A DNA stretch of 64,000 bases from Stella humosa (GCF_006738645.1 NZ_AP019700.1:186001-250000), one strand, 5' to 3'; counted from the first letter of the stretch, positions 47,373 through 57,496 are shown. Made by a program: numbers and translations. The notes: a model not told the origin generated them from the letters alone.

Positions 47373-47417
47373 CCCGCACTCTCGAAAAACGTCGATCTTT
47401 CCTCGGAGTATTGTGCT

Positions 47418-47552
47418 GTGAAGCGCACCTTTCAGCCGAGCCGCCTGGTTCGCAAGCGTCGCCACGGTTTCCGTGCGCGCATGGCGACCGTTGGCGGCAA
47501 GAAGGTTATCCAGAACCGCCGCTCGCAGGGGCGCAAGCGCCTCTCCGCCTGA
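47418..47552 (+). CDS. rpmH: 50S ribosomal protein L34
   Basis: A 44-aa ribosomal protein, [18 protein letters not shown] then [11 protein letters not shown] and QGRKRLSA: canonical L34. It starts with GTG at 47418. Its stop codon overlaps the rnpA start (TGATG). Basic residues bind 23S rRNA. Confidence 0.98.
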   Translation: MKRTFQPSRLVRKRRHGFRARMATVGGKKVIQNRRSQGRKRLSA

Positions 47553-47968
47553 TGGCGACGGCCGTCGGACGGCTGACGCAACGGTCGGAGTTCCTGCGCG
47601 TCGCCGCCGCACGGCGGAAATGGGCCGCCCCCGGGTTGGTCCTGCAAGCCTGTGAGCGTGTCGATGCGCCGGCCGAAGGGCCACCGCGCGTCGGCTTCAC
47701 CGCCACCCGCAAGGTGGGCGGCGCCGTCGTGCGCAACCGGGCCCGCAGGCGACTGCGGGCGGTGGCCGCCGCGATCCTTCCCGTGCGGGGGCAACCCGGC
47801 TGGGACTATGTCCTGATCGCCCGCGACGGCACCGCCGGGCGGCCGTTCGCGGCGTTGCTGGGCGACCTGCAGACGGCGCTCGACCGCGTCGCCCGTGCAC
47901 GCCCGGTGCCGCCGGCCATGCCGACGCCCGTGTTGGCACCCTCCGGTGCCGGAATGTCGGCGGCATGA
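47552..47968 (+). CDS. rnpA: ribonuclease P protein component
   Basis: A 138-aa RNase P protein. The RNR signature is [16 protein letters not shown], and [11 protein letters not shown] precedes it. It binds the RNA subunit and helps 5' maturation of tRNA precursors. Translationally coupled to rpmH and, with a 4-bp ATGA overlap, to yidD. The C-terminal proline-rich end is longer than usual. Confidence 0.96.
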   Translation: MATAVGRLTQRSEFLRVAAARRKWAAPGLVLQACERVDAPAEGPPRVGFTATRKVGGAVVRNRARRRLRAVAAAILPVRGQPGWDYVLIARDGTAGRPFAALLGDLQTALDRVARARPVPPAMPTPVLAPSGAGMSAA

Positions 47969-48237
47969 ACATCGCCACGCGTTGCCTGGTGGTCTGCGCC
48001 CGCGCCTATCAATGGGTGCTGTCGCCGCTCTTCCCGCCAAGCTGTCGGTTCGAGCCGACCTGCTCGGCCTACGCGGTGGAAGCACTCGGCCGTCACGGGG
48101 CGCTGCGCGGCAGCTGGCTCACCCTGCGGCGACTGGTGCGTTGCAATCCGTGGGGAAGTGCCGGATACGATCCCGTGCCTTCCCCGGATTCCGCCCCCGC
48201 GCGGACTCCGTCCTGCTGCGCCGGCCATCGCCGGTAG
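47965..48237 (+). CDS. yidD: membrane protein insertion efficiency factor YidD
   Basis: A 90-aa protein with the family core [27 protein letters not shown] and [17 protein letters not shown]. YidD supports YidC-dependent insertion. The 25-residue C-terminal end ([10 protein letters not shown]) is not conserved. It lies between rnpA and yidC as in most bacteria. Confidence 0.96.
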   Translation: MNIATRCLVVCARAYQWVLSPLFPPSCRFEPTCSAYAVEALGRHGALRGSWLTLRRLVRCNPWGSAGYDPVPSPDSAPARTPSCCAGHRR

Positions 48238-48262
48238 CCATTATCCCCGTGCGGATCCATCG

Positions 48263-49984
48263 ATGACCGATCAAAAGAACCTGATCCTCGCGATCGCGAT
48301 TTCGATCGCCATCCTGCTCGGCTTCCAGTTTTTCGTGCAGAAGCCCCAGCAGGAGGCCGCCCGCCAACAGCAGCAGCAGACCGATCCGGCCGCGCGCCCG
48401 TCCGGCGACGCGACGCCGCCGGCGACGCCCGGGGTTCCGGCCGCCGCACCGGCTGCCGGCTCGGTGCTCGACCGGGCCGCGGCGCTGGCCCGTTCGCCCC
48501 GCGTGTCGATCGATTCGCCCCGCCTGAAGGGTTCGGTCTCGCTGCGCGGCGGCCGCGTCGACGACCTGACGATGAAGGACTACCGCGAGACGGTGCAGCC
48601 CGGCAGTCCGCTGATCGACCTGCTGTCGCCGTCGGAGACCGCGCGGCCCTACTTCGTGCAGTTCGGCTGGATCGCCGGCCCCGAGAACCGCGACGTGGCG
48701 ATGCCCAAGGACGACACGCTGTGGCAGGCGGAGGGCACGGCCCTGACCGCCGAGCAGCCGCTGGCGCTGACGTGGGACAACGGCCAGGGCCTGGTCTTCC
48801 GGCGCACGATCGCCTTCGACGCCAACTTCCTGATGACGGTGACCGACCGGGTCGAGAACACCGGCACGGCACCCGTCTCGCTGCTGCCCTATGCGCTGAC
48901 CAAGCGCTGGCCGACGCCCCACACCGAGGGCTTCTACATCCTGCATGAGGGGCTGATCGGCGTCACCGACGGGGTGCTGCGCGAAATCAGCTACTCCTCG
49001 ATCAAGGACCAGAAGCTGGTCGAGCAGAAGACGACCGGCGGCTGGCTCGGCTTCACCGACAAATACTGGCTGGTCTCGCTGATTCCCGACCCGGCCGACG
49101 CGGTCAGCAGCCGCTTCACCTACGAGCGGCGCGGCACCGACGACGCCTACCAGGCCGATTATCTGGGGGCCACGCGCAGCCTGGCGCCCGGCGCCAGCGC
49201 CGAGACGACGCACCGGGTGTTCGCTGGCGCCAAGGAGGTCCATCTCCTCGACGACTATCGCGACCGGCTGGGCATCGCCCGCTTCGACCGCGCCATCGAC
49301 TTCGGCTGGTTCTATTTCCTGACCAAGCCGATCTTCTACGTCATCGACTATTTCTACCGCTGGCTCGGCAATTTCGGCCTGGCGATCCTGCTGCTGACGG
49401 TCCTCATCAAGGCGGCTTTCTTCCCGCTCGCCAACAAGTCCTATCGCGCCATGAGCAAGCTGAAGCTGCTCCAGCCGAAGATGCTGGAACTGCGCGAGAA
49501 GTACGGCGAGGACAAGCAGCGCCTGAACCAGGAGATGATGCAGCTCTACCGCAAGGAGGGGGCGAACCCCGCCTCGGGCTGCCTGCCGATCGTCGTCCAG
49601 ATCCCGGTCTTCTTCGCGCTCTACAAGGTGCTGTTCGTCACCATCGAGATGCGGCACGCGCCGTTCTATGGCTGGATCCGCGACCTGTCGGCGCCGGACC
49701 CGACGACGCTGTTCAACCTCTTCGGCCTCATCCCCTGGACGCCGCCGCACATCCTGATGATCGGCGCCTGGCCCATCATCATGGGCGTGACGATGTTCCT
49801 GCAGCAGAAGCTGAACCCGCAGCCGCCGGACCCCATCCAGGCCAAGGTGTTCATGATCCTGCCGTTCCTGTTCACCTACCTGCTGGCGGCCTTCCCGGCC
49901 GGCCTGGTGATCTACTGGGCGTGGAACAACCTGCTCTCGATCCTGCAGCAGTGGCTGATCATGCGCCGCGCCGGGGCTGCCTGA
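48263..49984 (+). CDS. yidC: membrane protein insertase YidC
   Basis: A 573-aa inner-membrane insertase. The N-terminal helix ILAIAISIAILLGFQFF anchors it; a Gln-rich spacer follows, then the large periplasmic domain (to about 350), and five helices containing GNFGLAILLLTVLIKAAFFPLANKSY and NPASGCLPIVVQIPVFFALYKVL. The conserved Arg in the groove lies in the membrane part. Inserts proteins alone or with Sec. Starts 25 bp after yidD. Confidence 0.98.
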   Translation: MTDQKNLILAIAISIAILLGFQFFVQKPQQEAARQQQQQTDPAARPSGDATPPATPGVPAAAPAAGSVLDRAAALARSPRVSIDSPRLKGSVSLRGGRVDDLTMKDYRETVQPGSPLIDLLSPSETARPYFVQFGWIAGPENRDVAMPKDDTLWQAEGTALTAEQPLALTWDNGQGLVFRRTIAFDANFLMTVTDRVENTGTAPVSLLPYALTKRWPTPHTEGFYILHEGLIGVTDGVLREISYSSIKDQKLVEQKTTGGWLGFTDKYWLVSLIPDPADAVSSRFTYERRGTDDAYQADYLGATRSLAPGASAETTHRVFAGAKEVHLLDDYRDRLGIARFDRAIDFGWFYFLTKPIFYVIDYFYRWLGNFGLAILLLTVLIKAAFFPLANKSYRAMSKLKLLQPKMLELREKYGEDKQRLNQEMMQLYRKEGANPASGCLPIVVQIPVFFALYKVLFVTIEMRHAPFYGWIRDLSAPDPTTLFNLFGLIPWTPPHILMIGAWPIIMGVTMFLQQKLNPQPPDPIQAKVFMILPFLFTYLLAAFPAGLVIYWAWNNLLSILQQWLIMRRAGAA

Positions 49985-49987
49985 GCC

Positions 49988-50656
49988 ATGGAGGAAGCCC
50001 GCCCCGCGATCCCGGAGACGCCCGAACTCGACGCAGCCGCGATCGAGGCCGGGCGCCTCCTCTTCGCCCAGGAGTGCGGGTTCTTCTGGGCGGCGACCAA
50101 TCCGGGCGACCTGCCGCCCTTCGATCTGCCGGAGATCGCGTTCCTCGGCCGCTCGAACGTCGGCAAGTCGAGCCTGATCAACGCCCTGACCGGGCGCAAT
50201 TCGCTGGCCCGGATCTCCAACACGCCGGGCCGCACCCGCCAGCTCAACTTCTTCCGGCTGGGCACGCGCCTGAACCTGATCGACATGCCGGGCTATGGCT
50301 ATGCCAAGGTCTCGCGCACCGAGGTGGCGGCCTGGATCAAGGTGATCGACGCCTATCTGCGCGGCCGGCCGACGCTGCGCCGGCTCTGCCTGCTGATCGA
50401 TGCCCGGCACGGGTTGAAGGACAGCGACCGGAGCTGGATGAAGATGCTGGATGCGGCCGCCGTCTCCTATCAGATCGTCCTGACCAAGACCGACGAGCCA
50501 TCCCGCGGCGAGCTGGATGCGATCCGCGCCAAGGTCGCGCGCGAGGCCAAGACCCACGTCGCCGCCCACCCGGTGATCGTCGAGACGAGCGCCCGCGACG
50601 GCCGCGGCATCCCCGAGCTCAGGGCCATCCTGACAGCCCTGGCCGATCCGGCCTGA
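49988..50656 (+). CDS. yihA: ribosome biogenesis GTPase YihA/YsxC (EngB)
   Basis: A 222-aa GTPase. G1 is GRSNVGKSS (54-62), G2 TPGRTRQLNFF, G3 DMPGYGYAKV, G4 TKTD, and G5 SARDG. It is needed for 50S subunit assembly. The N-terminal 45 residues form the usual extension. Start 3 bp after yidC; this order is typical of alphaproteobacteria. Confidence 0.97.
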   Translation: MEEARPAIPETPELDAAAIEAGRLLFAQECGFFWAATNPGDLPPFDLPEIAFLGRSNVGKSSLINALTGRNSLARISNTPGRTRQLNFFRLGTRLNLIDMPGYGYAKVSRTEVAAWIKVIDAYLRGRPTLRRLCLLIDARHGLKDSDRSWMKMLDAAAVSYQIVLTKTDEPSRGELDAIRAKVAREAKTHVAAHPVIVETSARDGRGIPELRAILTALADPA

Positions 50657-50850
50657 CCGCCGCCCGCCCGAGCGGGTTACCGGCTGGAAGACAGGGGGCG
50701 TGCGCGGCCGGCGTTTCGACGGGCGCGACTGGACGGTGGCCCCGCCGGCCTGAGGGCGCACGGGGAATCTCCCGCTTTGGCGCCGGGGGCTATTCGGATA
50801 CAGTCCCGGCCCTTTTACCTGCCTCCGCCTGATCCCGGGGAACCCGACCG

Positions 50851-51762
50851 ATGACCGCTGCCGACATTTCCCGCGCCGAGTGGCTCGCCAAGGCGTCGAC
50901 CCTGTCCGAAGCGCTGCCCTACATGCGCCGCTATGCCGGCAAGACCTTCGTCGTGAAATATGGCGGCCATGCCATGGGCGACGAGACGGTGGCCGAGCTG
51001 TTCGCGCGCAACATCGTCCTGCTGCGGCAAGTCGGCATCAACCCGGTGGTGGTGCATGGCGGCGGCCCGCAGATCGGCGCCATGCTGGCCCGCCTGAAGA
51101 TCAAGAGCGAGTTCATCGACGGGCTGCGCGTGACGGACCGCGAGACGGTCGAGATCGTCGAGATGGTCCTGTCGGGCGCCATCAACAAGCAGCTTACCGC
51201 GATGGTGAACGGCGCCGGCGGCGTGGCCGTCGGCCTGTCGGGCAAGGATGGTGGCCTGATCCGGGCCGAGAAGCTGACCCGCACCAGGCGCGATCCCGAA
51301 AGCAACATCGAGAAGGTGCTGGACCTGGGCTTCGTGGGCGAGCCCAAGGTCATCGACGTGTCGATCATCCGCGCGCTCGAGAAGTCAGGCATCATCCCGA
51401 TCATCGCGCCGATCGGGCTGGGGCCGAACGGCGAGACTTTCAATATCAATGCCGACACGGTGGCCGGCGCCGTCGCCGCCGCCCTGAAGGCGACGCGCCT
51501 GCTGCTGCTCACCGATGTGTCGGGCGTGAAGGACAAGGCCGGCGACCTGATGCCGGAACTGACCGATGGCGACGTGCGCCGGCTGATCGCCGACGGCACC
51601 ATCACCGGCGGCATGATCCCCAAGGTCGAGACCTGCCTGGAAGCGGTCGACGGCGGGGTTGAGGCGGCCGTGATCCTGGACGGGCGCGTGCCCAATTCGG
51701 TCCTGCTGGAGATCTTCACCGAGCATGGCGTCGGCACGCTCATCCGTCGCGAAGCCGCCTGA
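50851..51762 (+). CDS. argB: acetylglutamate kinase
   Basis: A 303-aa amino-acid kinase that phosphorylates N-acetylglutamate in arginine synthesis. [12 protein letters not shown] holds the phosphate-binding Lys; [14 protein letters not shown] and DGLRVTD bind substrate; [22 protein letters not shown] is characteristic. The N-terminal helix before YMRRYAGKT suggests the hexameric, arginine-inhibited type, by family knowledge. The 194-bp gap upstream holds no gene I can support. Confidence 0.98.
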   Translation: MTAADISRAEWLAKASTLSEALPYMRRYAGKTFVVKYGGHAMGDETVAELFARNIVLLRQVGINPVVVHGGGPQIGAMLARLKIKSEFIDGLRVTDRETVEIVEMVLSGAINKQLTAMVNGAGGVAVGLSGKDGGLIRAEKLTRTRRDPESNIEKVLDLGFVGEPKVIDVSIIRALEKSGIIPIIAPIGLGPNGETFNINADTVAGAVAAALKATRLLLLTDVSGVKDKAGDLMPELTDGDVRRLIADGTITGGMIPKVETCLEAVDGGVEAAVILDGRVPNSVLLEIFTEHGVGTLIRREAA

Positions 51763-51787
51763 GCCGCGCGGCCGGGTTGGGTTCGAC

Positions 51788-52489
51788 GTGACGGCCGGCC
51801 CGCGCCGCGCCGTCCTCTTCGATGTCGGCGGGCCGCTTGACCAGGAGACGGCCTTCGAGCAGCGGATCGACGGCGTTATCCTGGCGGCCCTGGCCGCCGA
51901 GGGGTGCCGGCTCGATCCGGGCGCATACGACCGGCTGTGCGGAGCGGCGGTCGCCAGCTTCGCGCCCAACCTCTACGAGGCGGTGGTCTGGTCGGCGCTG
52001 GGCGGCGACCGGGATGCCTGCGGTCGCGCGATGGTGGCGGTTGCCGGGCGGATGGCGGCCGACCCGCCGGCCTTCGAATTGCGGCCGGGCATGGCCGATC
52101 TGCTGGCCGGCCTGCATGGCCGGGGCGTGCGCCTCGGCCTGGTCGCCAACCAGCCGGCCAGTGCGCTGGAAAGGCTGGCGGCGGGGGGACTGGCGCCGTA
52201 CTTCGACCATTTCGCGGTCAGCGGCACGAACGGGTTCCGCAAGCCGGACGTGCGCGCGTTCCTGGCGGCCGCGACCGCGCTGGCAGTGGCGCCGGCTGAG
52301 TGCGTCATGGTCGGCGACCGCATCGACAACGACATTGCGCCGGCCCGCCTGCTCGGCATGGCGGCCGTGCGGCTGCGGACCGGGCGCCATGCGGGCCAGC
52401 GGCCGCGCAGCCTGCGCGAGGTGCCCGACGCGGACGTGGCGGACGTGCCGGGGCTGGCGCTGGCGATCGACCGGCTGCTCGCCGGCTGA
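51788..52489 (+). CDS. HAD superfamily hydrolase
   Basis: A 233-aa HAD hydrolase. Motif I is LFDVGGPLD; the second Asp of DXD is Gly, a variant seen in several HAD subgroups. Motif III has the Lys in FRKPDVRAFLAA and motif IV is VMVGDRIDNDIAPAR. A helical cap is inserted after motif I. The most likely activity is a small-molecule phosphatase. The GTG at 51788 is chosen; an ATG at 51725 would overlap argB by 38 bp. Confidence 0.82.
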   Translation: MTAGPRRAVLFDVGGPLDQETAFEQRIDGVILAALAAEGCRLDPGAYDRLCGAAVASFAPNLYEAVVWSALGGDRDACGRAMVAVAGRMAADPPAFELRPGMADLLAGLHGRGVRLGLVANQPASALERLAAGGLAPYFDHFAVSGTNGFRKPDVRAFLAAATALAVAPAECVMVGDRIDNDIAPARLLGMAAVRLRTGRHAGQRPRSLREVPDADVADVPGLALAIDRLLAG

Positions 52490-52501
52490 CGCCGGCCGGT
52501 G

Positions 52502-53257
52502 CTAACGGCGGCCGAGGCGCGCGCCCAGGTCGACCAGATAGGCCACGACGAAGAGGATCAGGAACAGCTCCAGCCCTTCGCGCAGGCTGCGGAAGACCGG
52601 CGCGCCGCTGTCCGCGCCCGGCAGGTTGGCGACCAGCCGCTCGGCGATGCGCAGGCCGAAGGCGATGACCGCACTGGGCCACAAGGCGGCCGATGGCCAG
52701 ATCCAGTGCAGCGGCGTCCGCCGGATCCAGCCGTCACGACCGCCGAGCAAGACCCACAGCGGCCACAGGATTCCGGTCGCCAGGACCGCCAGGCTCAGCA
52801 CCGTCTTGGGCAGGTCCTCGCTCCACTTGGCGTAGTTGTGGAAGTTGGTCTCGTTCTGGGTGTTGACGGCGCCGATCCATTCCGGCGTTTCCCAGAAGAA
52901 CCATTGCTGGCCCCAGCTCACCTCCTCGGCCGCGATGAAGGCGAGGCCGACGACGAAGCAGCCGGCCCACACCGGCAGCCAGGGGCGGGGCACCCCCGGA
53001 TGCCGCATGATGGCCACCGCCGGCACGAGGCCGGCCAGCGCGATCAGGGCCGACGCATTCTCGACGATGCCCTGCTCGCTGGCGATCAGCAGGGCATAGG
53101 CGCCGGGGATGGGGGCGGCCGCCAGCCCGGCCAGGACAAGGACGGCCAGCACCACCACCGGCGCCAGGACATGGCGGCGAAGATAGGCAGGCTGTGGCGC
53201 GACCTCGTCGCCCGGCCGGCCGGCCAGGGCGAGACGCTGCTGCAGGGACGCAAGCAT
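52502..53257 (-). CDS. multi-pass membrane protein, function unknown
   Basis: A 251-aa membrane protein with about six to seven helices (for example VLAPVVVLAVLVLAGLAAA and VWAGCFVVGLAFIAAEEVSWGQQW). The AAEEVSWGQQWFFW and QNETNFHN stretches are polar and within or between helices, and look like a conserved functional site shared by uncharacterised membrane proteins. The ATG at 53257 starts just before the first charged N-terminal part. It lies downstream of the ABC transporter on the same strand (80 bp) and converges on the HAD gene. Confidence 0.68.
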   Translation of the reverse strand: MLASLQQRLALAGRPGDEVAPQPAYLRRHVLAPVVVLAVLVLAGLAAAPIPGAYALLIASEQGIVENASALIALAGLVPAVAIMRHPGVPRPWLPVWAGCFVVGLAFIAAEEVSWGQQWFFWETPEWIGAVNTQNETNFHNYAKWSEDLPKTVLSLAVLATGILWPLWVLLGGRDGWIRRTPLHWIWPSAALWPSAVIAFGLRIAERLVANLPGADSGAPVFRSLREGLELFLILFVVAYLVDLGARLGRR

Positions 53258-53337
53258 CTCGGGCGGAACTCCGAATGAACCTGTTTGCCCCGATTGTAAC
53301 GCCGTCGTCACCGGATGGTAGCCAAAGTGCCCTTTCC

Positions 53338-55191
53338 TCAGCTTGCGGACGGGGCCGCGCGGCGCCGACGCAACAGTTTCGCGCGGGGGTCGGACAGGCG
53401 CCGCGCCAGCCAACCGGCTGTTTCGCCCACCCGCGTCAGCGCCTCGTCGCGCACCAGCTTGGCGCCCTCGGGATGGCGGGCCAGGGTCAGGCGGCGGTCG
53501 TGGAACTGTTCCAGCTCGCTGCGATGACCGACGCTGATGACCGCGCTGTCGGGCAGTTGCTCGATCAGCCGGCGCAGCATCAGGTCCTGGGTGCGGGTGT
53601 CGAGGGCCGCGGTCGCCTCGTCCATGATGATGATGTCAGGGCGCAGCAGGAACATGCGGGCGAACGCGATGCGCTGCTTCTCGCCGCCGGACAGGATGCG
53701 ATCCCAATCGTCGTCGTCATGCAAGCGGTCGACGAGATGGCCCAGCTCGGCCATCTCCAGCGCCGCCCGCAGCGCGTCGTCCTCGACGGCGTCCGGCGCC
53801 TGGGGATAGGCGGTGATGCGCTTCAGCGAACCGATGGGCAGATAGGGACGCTGGGGCATGAAGAAGAGGCGGGCACCCTTGCGCACCCGGACCTCGCCTC
53901 CGCCCCAGGGCCACAGCCCGGCGACGGCCCGCAGCAGCGTGCTCTTGCCGCTGCCGGATTCGCCGACGACCAGCACCCGCTCGCCGCGGTCGATGCCGAA
54001 ATCGGTCTCGGCCACGACCCCGGTGCCGTCGTCGAGGGTGACCGAGACGTCCTTCAGGTGCAGGGCCGGGCCGTCATCCTCGGTATGGACGATCTGGCCC
54101 ATCGTGCCCGGCGCCTCCGCATGCTCCAGCACGTCGAGCGAGCGCAGCAGCGAGCCGACGCGCAGCGCCGATGCCTTCCAGTCGGCCAGGCGCGGATAGT
54201 TGTCGACCAGCCAGTTGAAGGCGGCCTGCACCGCCATGAAGGCGGTCGCCGCCTGCATCACGTCACCCAGCGACATGCTGCCGGCCAGGTACTTGGGCGC
54301 GCACAGCAGCAGCGGCACGGTCGGCGCCAGGAGTGTGTTGGTCTGCGAGATGGAGGTCGTGCGCATGTACTGGCCGCAAAGGGCCACCCAGGCGCCGCGG
54401 ATGCTGTCGAGGCGGCGGCCCAGGGCCTCGCGCTCCTCGGCCTCGCCGCCCAGCAGCGCAATGCTTTCGCCGTTCTCGCGCAGGCGCACGGCGAAGTAGC
54501 GGAAATCGGCCTCGACCTTGTTCTTGTGCTCGGCCACCGTGACGAAGCGCCGGCCGACCACCAGCATCGCGCCCGTCGTCATCGACGAATAGACGATGGC
54601 CGCGATCACCAGGTAGCCCGGGATCTCGTAGCCGCTGACGCCGATGCCGCCGCCGACCCGCCACAGAACGGTGATGAAGGTGATGGCGCCGACCACCGCC
54701 GACAGCAGGCCGACCGCGAAATCGACCGGGGCGTCGGTGGCGACGCGGGCATCGTCGGCGATGCGCAGCTCGGGATTGTCGTGGTCGCCCGCCATCAGGT
54801 TGATGCGGTAGTAGCGGCCGTTCCAGAACCAGTGGTCGAGCAGGCCGTTGGAGACGTGGCGCCGCCAGTTGATGTGGGTGAAGAACCGCCCGCCGACGCC
54901 GATCACGGCCAGGGTCACGGCCGCCGCCGCCAGGCCCGCCAGCAGCAGGCACTGCGCCCACACCGTGCTGCCGTCGCGACGCTCCAGGGCGTCGAAGAAT
55001 TCCCGATTCCAGACGGTGATCTGGTACTGGATGGCGATCTGGCCCAGCACGATCAGGACTAGGCCGATCGTCAGCGACCAGGCCAGCAGCGCACTCGGGC
55101 CGCGCCAGAAGCCCAGCGCCGCCTGCCAGAAGCGGAGCATGACCAGGCGGCGTTCCTCTTCGCCTGCCGGTGCCGACAACGTCTTCGCCAT
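53338..55191 (-). CDS. ABC transporter with fused permease and ATPase, YddA/SbmA-BacA-like
   Basis: A 617-aa half-transporter. The membrane domain has the ABCD/YddA hallmarks QYQITVWNREFFDALERRD, WRRHVSNGLLDHWFWNGRYYRI and NPELRIADDARV. The ATPase follows with Walker A GESGSGKST (409-417), LSGGEKQRIAFARMFL (about 498) and IIIMDEATAALD. Relatives such as Rv1819c or BacA import hydrophilic compounds, including B12 or peptides. As a homodimer it would be complete. It is divergent from asparaginase II with 222 bp between. Confidence 0.92.
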   Translation of the reverse strand: MAKTLSAPAGEEERRLVMLRFWQAALGFWRGPSALLAWSLTIGLVLIVLGQIAIQYQITVWNREFFDALERRDGSTVWAQCLLLAGLAAAAVTLAVIGVGGRFFTHINWRRHVSNGLLDHWFWNGRYYRINLMAGDHDNPELRIADDARVATDAPVDFAVGLLSAVVGAITFITVLWRVGGGIGVSGYEIPGYLVIAAIVYSSMTTGAMLVVGRRFVTVAEHKNKVEADFRYFAVRLRENGESIALLGGEAEEREALGRRLDSIRGAWVALCGQYMRTTSISQTNTLLAPTVPLLLCAPKYLAGSMSLGDVMQAATAFMAVQAAFNWLVDNYPRLADWKASALRVGSLLRSLDVLEHAEAPGTMGQIVHTEDDGPALHLKDVSVTLDDGTGVVAETDFGIDRGERVLVVGESGSGKSTLLRAVAGLWPWGGGEVRVRKGARLFFMPQRPYLPIGSLKRITAYPQAPDAVEDDALRAALEMAELGHLVDRLHDDDDWDRILSGGEKQRIAFARMFLLRPDIIIMDEATAALDTRTQDLMLRRLIEQLPDSAVISVGHRSELEQFHDRRLTLARHPEGAKLVRDEALTRVGETAGWLARRLSDPRAKLLRRRRAAPSAS

Positions 55192-55413
55192 GACCTGAAT
55201 TTCCCCGAAGCCGCTGGGGCCAGGGCATCGCCAAGGATGCTCGCCGGCGGTCCGCCGCGGCCGGACGGACCCGACCGCGACAACGCCGGACTTGCGCGGT
55301 GGTTGCATGGGCTCTGCACCACCGCGGTTGCGTTCGGCGCACGGTCCGCTTGCCTAGGCCGGTCGCCGGATGCAAGGTCTGCGGCGCCCCCCACGGCCCG
55401 AGGCCCAAGAACC

Positions 55414-56457
55414 ATGAACGAAGCTCCCCTGTCCGCCGTCGCCGCCGCGACCGCCCTCAATCCCGTGCTGGTGGAAGTGACCCGCGGCACCGTCGTCGAA
55501 AGCCGCCATCGCGGCTCCATCGCCGTCGTCGATGCCGCCGGCCGGGTCCTGCACCAGGCGGGCGACGTGGCCCAGGCGGTCTACCCGCGGTCGGCCATCA
55601 AGCCGTTGCAGGCGCTGCTGCTGGTGGAATCGGGCGCGGCCGACCGCTTCGGCCTGGGCGACAAGGAACTGGCGCTGGCCTGCGCCTCCCATCGCGGCGA
55701 GAGCGTGCATACCGAGGCCGTGGCCGCCTGGCTCGGCCGCGTCGGCCTGTCGCCGGGCGATCTCGAATGCGGCGCCCACCTGCCCTACGACCCCAAGACC
55801 ATGGAAGCGCTGCTGCGCGCGGATGGCCAGGCGACGACCCTGCACAACAATTGCTCGGGCAAGCATTCGGGCTTCGTCACCACGGCCCTGCACATGGGCC
55901 TGCCGCTGAAGGGCTACATCCGGCCCGAGCATCCCTTGCAGCAGAAGCTCTACCAGACGATCGAGGAGATGGGCGGGGAGTCGCTGGCCGACACCGGCCG
56001 CGGCGCCGACGGCTGCGGCATTCCGGTCTTCGGCGTGCCCCTGCGCGCGCTGGCGCGGGCCTTCGCCCGGCTCGACGACACGACCGGCCTGGCGCCCGAA
56101 CGGGCGGCGGCGGCGGCCCGCATCCTGAAGGCGATGGCGGCCGAGCCGGTGATGGTCAGCGGCCACGGCAACTTCGTCACCCGGGTGATGGAGGTGGCGG
56201 GCGACACGGTGCGGCTGAAGAGTGGCGCCGAGGGCGTCTATTGCGCCCTGCTGGTCGGGCGCGGCATCGGCATCACGGTCAAGATCGACGACGGCACCGG
56301 CCGTGCGGCCGAGGTGGCGATGGCGGCCGCCCTGCAACGGCTGGGCGCCTTCTCGCCGGCCCAGGAAGCGGCCCTCTCGGCCTTCCTGGAAGTGCCGATC
56401 CGCAACGTGGCCGGCCGGGACGTGGGCGTCGTCCGCTCCGCCGGCCAGCCCTTCTGA
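55414..56457 (+). CDS. type II-like (Rhizobium etli-type) L-asparaginase
   Basis: A 347-aa asparaginase of the AnsA/ReAV family, unrelated to the E. coli enzymes. The Ser-XX-Lys motif is S60-A-I-K63 in YPRSAIKPLQ; a second catalytic Ser lies in CASHRGES; cysteines that bind zinc in ReAV fit LECGAH and DGCGIP. NNCSGKHSGF is also family-specific. It converts asparagine to aspartate and ammonia. The ATG at 55414 follows AAGAACC. Its 3' end carries a three-unit repeat including the TGA stop codon. Confidence 0.9.
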   Translation: MNEAPLSAVAAATALNPVLVEVTRGTVVESRHRGSIAVVDAAGRVLHQAGDVAQAVYPRSAIKPLQALLLVESGAADRFGLGDKELALACASHRGESVHTEAVAAWLGRVGLSPGDLECGAHLPYDPKTMEALLRADGQATTLHNNCSGKHSGFVTTALHMGLPLKGYIRPEHPLQQKLYQTIEEMGGESLADTGRGADGCGIPVFGVPLRALARAFARLDDTTGLAPERAAAAARILKAMAAEPVMVSGHGNFVTRVMEVAGDTVRLKSGAEGVYCALLVGRGIGITVKIDDGTGRAAEVAMAAALQRLGAFSPAQEAALSAFLEVPIRNVAGRDVGVVRSAGQPF

Positions 56458-56500
56458 TAAACGAGCCGTTCTGACGCCAAGACCCGTCCTGACGCGAAGG
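56448..56500 (+). repeat. three-unit tandem repeat across the asparaginase stop codon
   Basis: Units 56448-56464, 56465-56482 and 56483-56500 (17, 18, 18 bp) share CCSTYCTGA and then a purine-rich end. The TGA in unit 1 is the stop codon. The third unit provides the GAAGG ribosome site for the next gene. Confidence 0.75.
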
Positions 56501-56509
56501 GGTACTGCC

Positions 56510-57496
56510 ATGCGCGCCGTCCGCTGCCACGCCTATGGCGATCTCGCCAACCTGTCGGTCGACGAGGTCCCGGTACCCGATCCCGGGCCGGGCCAGGTCC
56601 GCGTCGCGGTCCACGCCGTCGGCATCAACTTCGCCGATGGGCTGATGGTACTGGGCCAGTACCAGGAGAAGCCGCCGCTGCCGTTCGTCCCCGGCCTGGA
56701 AGCGGCCGGCATCGTCGAGGCGTGCGGCGAGGGCGTGACCCGGGTGCGCCCGGGCGACCGGGTGGCGGCTCTGGTCGATACCGGCGCCTATGCCGAATAT
56801 CTGGTGGCGCCCGAGGATCGCCTGTTCCCCGTGCCGGACGGCATGGACCTGGTGACGGCGGCCTCCTTCCCGGTCGTCTACGGCACCTCGCATGTGGCGC
56901 TCGACCGGCGGGCCCGGCTGCAGCCGGGTGAGACGCTGCTGGTCCATGGGGCCGCCGGCGGCGTCGGCCTGACGGCGGTCGAGATCGGCCGGGCCATGGG
57001 GGCGACGGTGATCGCCTCGGCGTCCAGCCCCGAGAAGCTGGCGGTGGCCGCCCTGCACGGGGCCGGGCACCTGATCGACTACAGCCACGAGGACCTGCGG
57101 GCACGCGTGCGCGAAATCACCGACGGCCGCGGCGCCGACGTGATCTACGATCCGGTCGGCGGCGATGTGTTCGACACCTCGCTGCGCTGCATCGCCTGGG
57201 AAGGGCGGCTGATCGTCATCGGCTTCGCTTCCGGCCGCATTCCCCAGGCCCCGGCCAACATCCTGTTGGTGAAGAACATCTCGGTCATTGGCCTCTTCTG
57301 GGGGGCCTATCGCCAGCGTGACCCGCAGGTCGTGCGCGACAGCCTGGACACCCTCTTCGGCTGGTATGGCGAAGGCAAGTTGAAGCCGCACATCTCGCAC
57401 CGTCTCGACTTGGCCGAGGCTGCGGCCGGCATCGGCCTGCTGCGCGACCGGCAGTCGACCGGCAAGGTCGTGCTGACGACCGGTCGCACGGAATAA
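56510..57496 (+). CDS. NADPH:quinone oxidoreductase family (zinc-free MDR) protein
   Basis: A 328-aa medium-chain dehydrogenase/reductase. GINFADGLMVLGQYQEKPPLPFVPGLEAAG is the substrate-domain opening; HGAAGGVGLTAVEIGRAMGA is the cofactor motif; YDPVGGDVF follows. The zinc ligands of alcohol dehydrogenases are absent, as expected for quinone reductases. GAAGG precedes the ATG at 56510. The stop codon overlaps the next gene's ATG (TAATG), coupling it to the methyltransferase. Confidence 0.94.
   Translation: MRAVRCHAYGDLANLSVDEVPVPDPGPGQVRVAVHAVGINFADGLMVLGQYQEKPPLPFVPGLEAAGIVEACGEGVTRVRPGDRVAALVDTGAYAEYLVAPEDRLFPVPDGMDLVTAASFPVVYGTSHVALDRRARLQPGETLLVHGAAGGVGLTAVEIGRAMGATVIASASSPEKLAVAALHGAGHLIDYSHEDLRARVREITDGRGADVIYDPVGGDVFDTSLRCIAWEGRLIVIGFASGRIPQAPANILLVKNISVIGLFWGAYRQRDPQVVRDSLDTLFGWYGEGKLKPHISHRLDLAEAAAGIGLLRDRQSTGKVVLTTGRTE

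Noticed and set aside
47308-47417. Replication origin near rpmH
   Set aside because: No dnaA gene and no cluster of DnaA boxes is visible; only the rpmH promoter is supported.
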